Shown one piece after another: positions 5,854 to 8,671 of a DNA stretch of 8,671 nt. Each line of letters begins with the position of its first letter. Position 1 is the stretch's first letter. The notes under the pieces are model-generated. The model was not told where the DNA came from, made no database searches, and saw only the letters and a program-made list of their open reading frames with translations. Both the position numbers and the translations under genes were made by a program. This stretch comes from Actinomycetota bacterium (GTDB taxonomy: Bacteria; Actinomycetota; Coriobacteriia; Anaerosomatales; JAHIQC01): the NCBI GenBank assembly GCA_018902765.1, contig JAHIQC010000045.1:1-8671 (forward strand), given 5' to 3'.

Positions 5854-6714
5854 CTATCTGAGTGGGTCGCGCGTACGATACACGAGCGCCACAGTACCGG
5901 GGCCCACATGAAGCCCGATCACGGGCCCGATTGGAGCCAAACCCACCGGGCACTCAACAAGCGGCTGAACGAGACTCACCAGATGCTCGCCGAGCTCCTT
6001 GGCGTTGATGTGATGAACATACACATCGGTGATACCGGCATCCTTGATGTCCTCGGAAAGCTTCTCGATCATGCGCTCTATGGCGCGCGTCCGGGTGCGC
6101 ACCTTGTCGAACGCCTGCGTTTGGCCGTCTTCGACGGTGAGAATCGGCCGTATCTGCAATAAGGATCCGAGAAACGCCGATGCACCGCCGATGCGACCAC
6201 CTTTGCGCAGGTAATCGAGTGTGAGCGGCGTGAACAGGAAGCGAGTTCGCGCAATCGTGTCCTCGGCGGCTTTAACGCACGCATCGGCATCGCCGCCGGC
6301 ATTGGCCGCCTTGGCCGCGGCGATGGCAGCCAGTCCGAGCTGCATCGAGTTGGAGCGGGAGTCGACGATACGGATGTCCGCGTCGGAATACTCACTCTTC
6401 AAGTCGGCAGCGACGAGTTCCGCCGAACCCAGAGTCCCGCTCATTTCCGAGGAGATGAACACACCGACCACCGGCTCGCCGGCTTTGAGCGCGGACTCGA
6501 ATGCGGCCCTCATCTCACCGGGTGAAGGCTGCGAAGAGGTCGGGATCTTGGGAGTCGCCGCCATCTTCTCGTAGAACCAGTCGTCCTCGACATCCAGTTC
6601 TCTGAAAGACTCATCGCCGAAAACAACGCCGAGTGAGACCAAAGTGATCCCGAGCTCCTCGGCATGCTCTGGACGGATGTAGGACGTGCTGTCAGTCACG
6701 ACACGTACGGGCAT
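5854..6714 (-). CDS. DegV family fatty-acid-binding protein
   Basis: The 286-residue product is a full-length DegV protein, the family that includes FakB, which presents bound fatty acids to the kinase FakA for acyl-phosphate formation. Seen in order: VVTDSTSYI (5-13), the lipid-carboxylate loop PTSSQPSPGEM (58-68), FISSEMSGTLGSA (87-98) with the conserved SGT, VDSRSNSMQLGL (117-128), YLRKGGRIG (158-166), and the C-terminal GPVIGLHVGPGTVAL (263-277). No FakA is in this window. The ATG at 6714 is chosen because the family starts with such a strand and a GGGGGA sits 5 nt upstream; the frame is open to 6804 but the extra 30 residues are not family-like and would overlap the divergent gene. It is the first gene of the minus-strand run. 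Confidence 0.94.
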   Translation of the reverse strand: MPVRVVTDSTSYIRPEHAEELGITLVSLGVVFGDESFRELDVEDDWFYEKMAATPKIPTSSQPSPGEMRAAFESALKAGEPVVGVFISSEMSGTLGSAELVAADLKSEYSDADIRIVDSRSNSMQLGLAAIAAAKAANAGGDADACVKAAEDTIARTRFLFTPLTLDYLRKGGRIGGASAFLGSLLQIRPILTVEDGQTQAFDKVRTRTRAIERMIEKLSEDIKDAGITDVYVHHINAKELGEHLVSLVQPLVECPVGLAPIGPVIGLHVGPGTVALVYRTRDPLR

Positions 6715-6833
6715 GAGTGTCCCCCGACTCTCGTCGTCGCAGACTCGGATGAGCCCCTTGGTGACACGATACCGCACAGAAGGGAATCCTCTCCATGGGA
6801 TCAATGGCCTTCAGTGTTGAGAGGCGGTATGCG

Positions 6834-8168
6834 ATGACTCAATCACCCGAGCGCGTCGTGATCATGGGTGCGGCCGGACGCGACTTCCATGTGTTCCTCA
6901 CCAGGTTTCGTAATGATGCATCGCGGCGGGTCGTGGCGTTCACCGCCACGCAGATCCCGGGCATCGACGACCGTGTGTTCCCACCCGACCTTTCCGGCCC
7001 CTTGTACCCTGAGGGCATTCCGATCGTTCCCGAAACAACCTTGCCGGCGTTGATCGCCGCCGAATCGATCGATCGTGTGGTCTTCGCCTACAGCGACATC
7101 TCGCACATGGATCTCATGCACAAAGCCTCGCTCGTCTTGGCGTGCGGTGCCGATTTCGAACTCCCTGGGCCTGACGCGAGTCTGGTGCCCTCAACGCTGC
7201 CGGTGATCTCGGTATGTGCAGTTCGCACCGGCGTCGGCAAGAGCGGCATTTCTCGCCGCATCTGGCAGCGGCTCCATCATCACGGGGTCGTGGCGGTCGA
7301 CATCCGCCACCCCATGCCCTATCGAGACCTGTCGCGCATGGCGGTCGAGCGCTACGCGAGCATCGAGGACCTCGACCGCTACGGCTGCACCGTCGAGGAA
7401 CGCGAGGAGTACGAACACCTCGTGGAACAAGGCGTGGTGGTCTTTGCGGGAGTCGACTACACCGCGATCCTGCGCGAGGCGGAGAAGGAGGCGCAGGTGA
7501 TCATATGGGACGGCGGCAACAACGACCTGCCGTTCATCCGGCCAGACCTCGAGATCGTGGCACTCGATCCCCTGCGCGCGGGACACGAGCGCAGCTATCA
7601 TCCCGGTGAGGCGAACTTCCTGCGCGCCGACGTGCTCGTGATCAACAAGATCGATAGCGCGAGCGAAGCCCAGATACGTGAAGTGACTGAATCTGCCGCT
7701 ACCTACAACCCGACCGCCACACTCGTGAAGACGAGCTCACGAGTCACCCTGGAAGGCGACCTCGAGCTCAAAGGCGCCACCGTGCTCGCGATCGAGGATG
7801 GTCCGACCGTCACACACGGCGGGATGGCATGGGGAGCTGGAGCCCTGGCCGCGCGCGATGCGGGAGCCACACTCGTCGATCCGCGGCCGTACGCCGTCGG
7901 CAGCATCCGTCAGGCGTTCGAGAACTATCCCCATCTTGTCGACGTGCTCCCGGCCGTCGGGTACTCAGCGCGACAGCTCGCCGATCTGGAGGCCACTGTC
8001 GCTGCAGTTCCTTGCGACGCGGTCATCATCGGGACGCCCATCGACTTGGCCCGGCTCATCAAGATCGATGCGCCCCATGCGCGTGCGATCTACGAGATCG
8101 TCGATGCCGAGGAACCGGGGCTGGACGCAATCGTGGACGAGTTCCTCGGCAGGCATTCTGTGCGCTGA
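6834..8168 (+). CDS. COG2403 P-loop protein, cyclic 2,3-diphosphoglycerate synthetase family
   Basis: The 444-residue protein has an N-terminal Rossmann-like domain starting RVVIMGAAGRDFHVF (7-21) with AFTATQIPGIDDR and PPDLSGPLYPEGIPI (about 50-64), features of the family named for archaeal cyclic 2,3-diphosphoglycerate synthetase. A P-loop NTPase domain follows: VCAVRTGVGKSGISR (127-141, Lys136-Ser137), a Walker-B-like IIWDGGNND (213-221), and NKID (261-264), the G4 guanine-type motif. A conserved glycine segment, THGGMAWGAGA, is at 337-347. The archaeal enzyme closes 2,3-diphosphoglycerate using ATP; bacterial members are often called predicted GTPases and their reaction is uncertain, so I do not transfer the product name. 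The ATG at 6834 is preferred because GAGAGG lies upstream and the family strand begins at residue 7; ATGs at 6795 and 6804 are alternatives. It is divergent from degV with 119 nt between starts. Confidence 0.9.
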   Translation: MTQSPERVVIMGAAGRDFHVFLTRFRNDASRRVVAFTATQIPGIDDRVFPPDLSGPLYPEGIPIVPETTLPALIAAESIDRVVFAYSDISHMDLMHKASLVLACGADFELPGPDASLVPSTLPVISVCAVRTGVGKSGISRRIWQRLHHHGVVAVDIRHPMPYRDLSRMAVERYASIEDLDRYGCTVEEREEYEHLVEQGVVVFAGVDYTAILREAEKEAQVIIWDGGNNDLPFIRPDLEIVALDPLRAGHERSYHPGEANFLRADVLVINKIDSASEAQIREVTESAATYNPTATLVKTSSRVTLEGDLELKGATVLAIEDGPTVTHGGMAWGAGALAARDAGATLVDPRPYAVGSIRQAFENYPHLVDVLPAVGYSARQLADLEATVAAVPCDAVIIGTPIDLARLIKIDAPHARAIYEIVDAEEPGLDAIVDEFLGRHSVR

Positions 8169-8310
8169 CTCACTGTGCAAACGCCTGTGGGTACCCTTTG
8201 GCAGTTGCAGCGCTCCGCTGGTCACGCGGTGCTCAGCCATGCGCCCGACTCGGCCGATATCTAACACGAGGGGCCTGATCACAAACACCGAGGATTACTG
8301 AGGCATCGAC

Positions 8311-8671
8311 GTGATAGCCACCGCCAAGACGCTTGACCGCATCCGGCAGCACTACACGCCCGATACGAAGTATCTGTACCGGATACTCCTGAACGCCACG
8401 TCGGTGGTGGAAGCCAACATCGCCTTGGACCTGCTTCTCAAGAGCGTCCCTGAGCGGGATCTGACTGTGGCCGTCAATATGCGCGAGGCCATAAAGTCGC
8501 TACCGGCGTCGCCGTTTCGGATGGCAGTCGATGAGCAGACGCTGCTGCGAGTGGCGCACATGGAGAAACGACTTGCGGTCTTCTCGAAGTCCACGCCTGA
8601 TGGATACGACATCGTCGTGACGACCGCGGGCAACCTGGTGCTCGACCTTATCGTGATGCACCAAGGCCACA
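8311..8671 (+). CDS. unrecognised protein, N-terminal part only
   Basis: The frame is open from a GTG at 8311 to the right edge (120 full codons). An in-frame TGA at 8299-8301 sits just upstream, and TGAGG (8299-8303) 7 nt before the GTG serves as ribosome binding site, so this start is nearly forced. Codon use resembles the neighbouring genes. The visible part is soluble, with helices at about 2-13 and 20-42 (TKYLYRILLNAT, EANIALDLLLKSV), then a mixed segment with strands such as KRLAVFSK (87-94) and YDIVVTTAGNLVLDLIVM (99-116). No signal peptide, metal motif or nucleotide loop is visible. I do not recognise a family. It starts 142 nt after the COG2403 gene and may be a separate unit. Confidence 0.7.
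   Translation, partial: MIATAKTLDRIRQHYTPDTKYLYRILLNATSVVEANIALDLLLKSVPERDLTVAVNMREAIKSLPASPFRMAVDEQTLLRVAHMEKRLAVFSKSTPDGYDIVVTTAGNLVLDLIVMHQGH

Noticed and set aside
8177..8208. Imperfect inverted repeat after the COG2403 gene as terminator
   Set aside because: GCAAACGCC and GGCAGTTGC pair with two mismatches across a long loop, and no U-rich tail follows.
8352..8633. Minus-strand open frame of 93 codons near the right edge
   Set aside because: It is antisense to the plus-strand frame from 8311, which has a proper start and ribosome binding site; the minus frame is Ser/Arg-rich, as usual for antisense frames in GC-rich DNA.

Overview
The window is a compact, GC-rich bacterial chromosome segment. 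Frequent G/C-ending codons, GTG starts, NRT-type dehydrogenase and tandem GNAT proteins point to an actinobacterium. The iron-sulfur flavoprotein-like gene and the DegV and COG2403 proteins would fit an anaerobic lineage such as Coriobacteriia, but this placement is inference. No rRNA, tRNA, CRISPR array, insertion sequence or phage gene was seen; it looks like ordinary housekeeping/metabolic chromosome.

Layout: (1) Positions 1-616, minus strand: the N-terminal 205 codons of a NYN-domain (LabA-like, PIN-fold) protein that runs off the left edge, probably into a LOTUS/OST-HTH domain. (2) Positions 808-1059, plus strand: a small CGDC glutaredoxin-like protein, divergent from the NYN gene. (3) Positions 1085-1144: two hairpins between convergent genes, one with a U-rich tail for each direction. 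(4) Positions 1190-6714: seven consecutive minus-strand genes. In transcription order they are a DegV fatty-acid-binding protein, an Isf-like flavoprotein with a compact cysteine cluster, a tandem GNAT acetyltransferase, a beta-hydroxyacid dehydrogenase (HIBADH/GarR family), a GH1 beta-glycosidase whose GTG start overlaps the dehydrogenase stop, a three-helix membrane protein, and an exported DUF2680-like protein with a Gly/Met/Cys tail. The last gene has its own leader carrying a perfect 13-bp palindrome. (5) Positions 6834-8168, plus strand: a P-loop COG2403 protein of the cyclic 2,3-diphosphoglycerate synthetase family, divergent from degV. (6) From 8311 to the right edge: the start of an unrecognised protein.

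The genes do not form one obvious pathway. The tightest coupling is dehydrogenase-glycosidase (4-nt overlap), then flavoprotein-acetyltransferase (13-nt gap). I found no convincing evidence of a new defence, mobile or RNA-based system. The most useful leads are the export protein with its palindrome, the Isf-like flavoprotein, the dehydrogenase/GH1 pair, the COG2403 protein of unknown bacterial function, and the two proteins cut by the window edges.
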